Shown in pieces: positions 63,368 to 64,000 of a stretch of 64,000 nucleotides of DNA. Within the stretch, counting starts at the first letter, position 1; each line of letters opens with the position of its first letter. The notes below the pieces were generated by a model. It searched no databases and had not been told where the DNA came from. It saw nothing but the letters and a program-made list of their open reading frames with translations. A program made the position numbers and the translations under genes. The stretch comes from Gallionella sp. (GTDB lineage: Bacteria > Pseudomonadota > Gammaproteobacteria > Burkholderiales > Gallionellaceae), in assembly GCA_028707275.1 (NCBI GenBank), contig JAQTUP010000001.1, positions 496,001 through 560,000 of the forward strand. The letters are read 5' to 3'.

Positions 63368-64000
63368 TTTTCCACCTCGCCGTCATGCAACACGCGGGTG
63401 CGGCGGGTCTTGTCCAGCACCTGCCCTGCCAGCTGCCCGCACGCGGCCGCGATGTCATCGCCTCGCGTTTTTCGGACAGTGGTGATGATATCAGCCTGCA
63501 TCAGCACATCGCGAAAACGCTGTATCGCATCCGGTCTTGAGCGCTTGTAAGGGGAGAGAGGAAACGGATTGAACGGGATCAGGTTGAATTTGCACGGCAC
63601 GTCACGTACCAGCCGCACCAGCTCGTGCGCCTGCTGCACCGAGTCATTCACCCCGTCGATCATCACATATTCGAAGGTGATAAAATCGCGAGGCGCCCGT
63701 TCCAGATAACGCTTGCATGCACTTAACAGTTCTTTTAGCGGATACTTCTGATTGATCGGCACAAGCTTGTCGCGCAGCGCATCATTCGGCGCATGCAGCG
63801 AGACGGCCAGCGCCACCGGACATTCTTCGCGCAGCCTGTCCATCGCCGGCACGATACCGGAAGTAGAAACCGTCACACGGCGGCGAGACAGACCATAAGC
63901 CTGATCGTCGAGCATCAGGCGCAGCGCACTCACCGTATTATCGAAATTGAGCAAAGGCTCGCCCATGCCCATCATCACCACATTGCTGACAGGCCAGTTG
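63364..64000 (-). CDS. rlmN: Dual-specificity RNA methyltransferase RlmN, C-terminal part
   Basis: The reverse-strand frame is open to the window edge, giving 211 residues of the C-terminal part; the radical SAM CX3CX2C cluster is outside. Visible are [42 protein letters not shown] and [11 protein letters not shown] with the resolving cysteine. RlmN methylates 23S A2503 and tRNA A37. It has no repeat insertions, unlike the paralogue at 16.3 kb. Confidence 0.96.
   Translation of the reverse strand, partial: NWPVSNVVMMGMGEPLLNFDNTVSALRLMLDDQAYGLSRRRVTVSTSGIVPAMDRLREECPVALAVSLHAPNDALRDKLVPINQKYPLKELLSACKRYLERAPRDFITFEYVMIDGVNDSVQQAHELVRLVRDVPCKFNLIPFNPFPLSPYKRSRPDAIQRFRDVLMQADIITTVRKTRGDDIAAACGQLAGQVLDKTRRTRVLHDGEVEK

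Overview
The window looks like a chromosomal segment of a betaproteobacterium. The evidence is moderately high GC, the order rlmN-pilF-rodZ-ispG-hisS-yfgM-bamB-der, a CysB-type regulator joined to cysTWA, and an Hda/AI-2E transporter pair. The density of c-di-GMP enzymes with gas- or redox-sensing input domains would suit a Nitrosomonadales/Gallionellaceae-like environmental organism, but that lineage is inference. No rRNA, tRNA, prophage or intact insertion sequence was recognised.

Layout. 1-2.9 kb: the N-terminal part of a type I restriction HsdR-like subunit (reverse strand, cut by the window edge), a duplicated 3' tail of a GGDEF gene, and a 13-unit tandem repeat with a period of about 41.5 bp. 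2.9-12.6 kb: three diguanylate cyclases with different predicted sensors (hemerythrin, periplasmic c-type haem, Rossmann plus FixL-like PAS), a universal stress protein, orn, an M48 protease, a small cytochrome c, phhB, rsgA and a DUF1415 gene. 13-15.4 kb: a receiver-less winged-helix regulator, the sulfate-binding protein Sbp and an EAL protein. 15.4-21.1 kb: a DEDD exonuclease, an RlmN paralogue carrying two in-frame palindromic-repeat insertions, a PAP2 phosphatase, an orphan ModA-like protein, an EamA transporter and a 2OG-Fe dioxygenase. 21.3-25.8 kb: cysTWA-cysB and rluF. 25.9-30.1 kb: HAD phosphatase, hda, AI-2E transporter, HNH protein, YqhD-type dehydrogenase. 30.1-34.7 kb: a four-gene cassette of TelA, a binding-protein/VWA lipoprotein, an anchored binding-like protein and an XpaC-like membrane protein. 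34.9-38.7 kb: potABCD. 38.7-46.8 kb: a tightly packed proteostasis operon hsp20-degP-hsp70-lon-like-dnaJ-pcm. 47-64 kb: pepN, purM, purN, two DUF3108 genes, an RsmB-like methyltransferase, a spermidine-synthase-like gene and the der-to-rlmN housekeeping cluster.

How genes work together. Sulfate import is split between two loci, sbp at 13.5 kb and cysTWAB at 21.3 kb. The two upstream regions share a 21-bp near-identical motif and an identical 17-base ribosome-binding leader, which suggests common control. The proteostasis operon joins a holdase, a periplasmic protease, an Hsp70/Hsp40 pair, a Lon-family protease and isoaspartyl repair, with overlapping or nearly abutting genes.

Most notable items: the TelA/VWA cassette, the proteostasis operon (whose DnaJ appears to start at ATT), the repeat elements translated inside the RlmN paralogue, the 41.5-bp array, and a MITE-like 150-bp repeat present twice.
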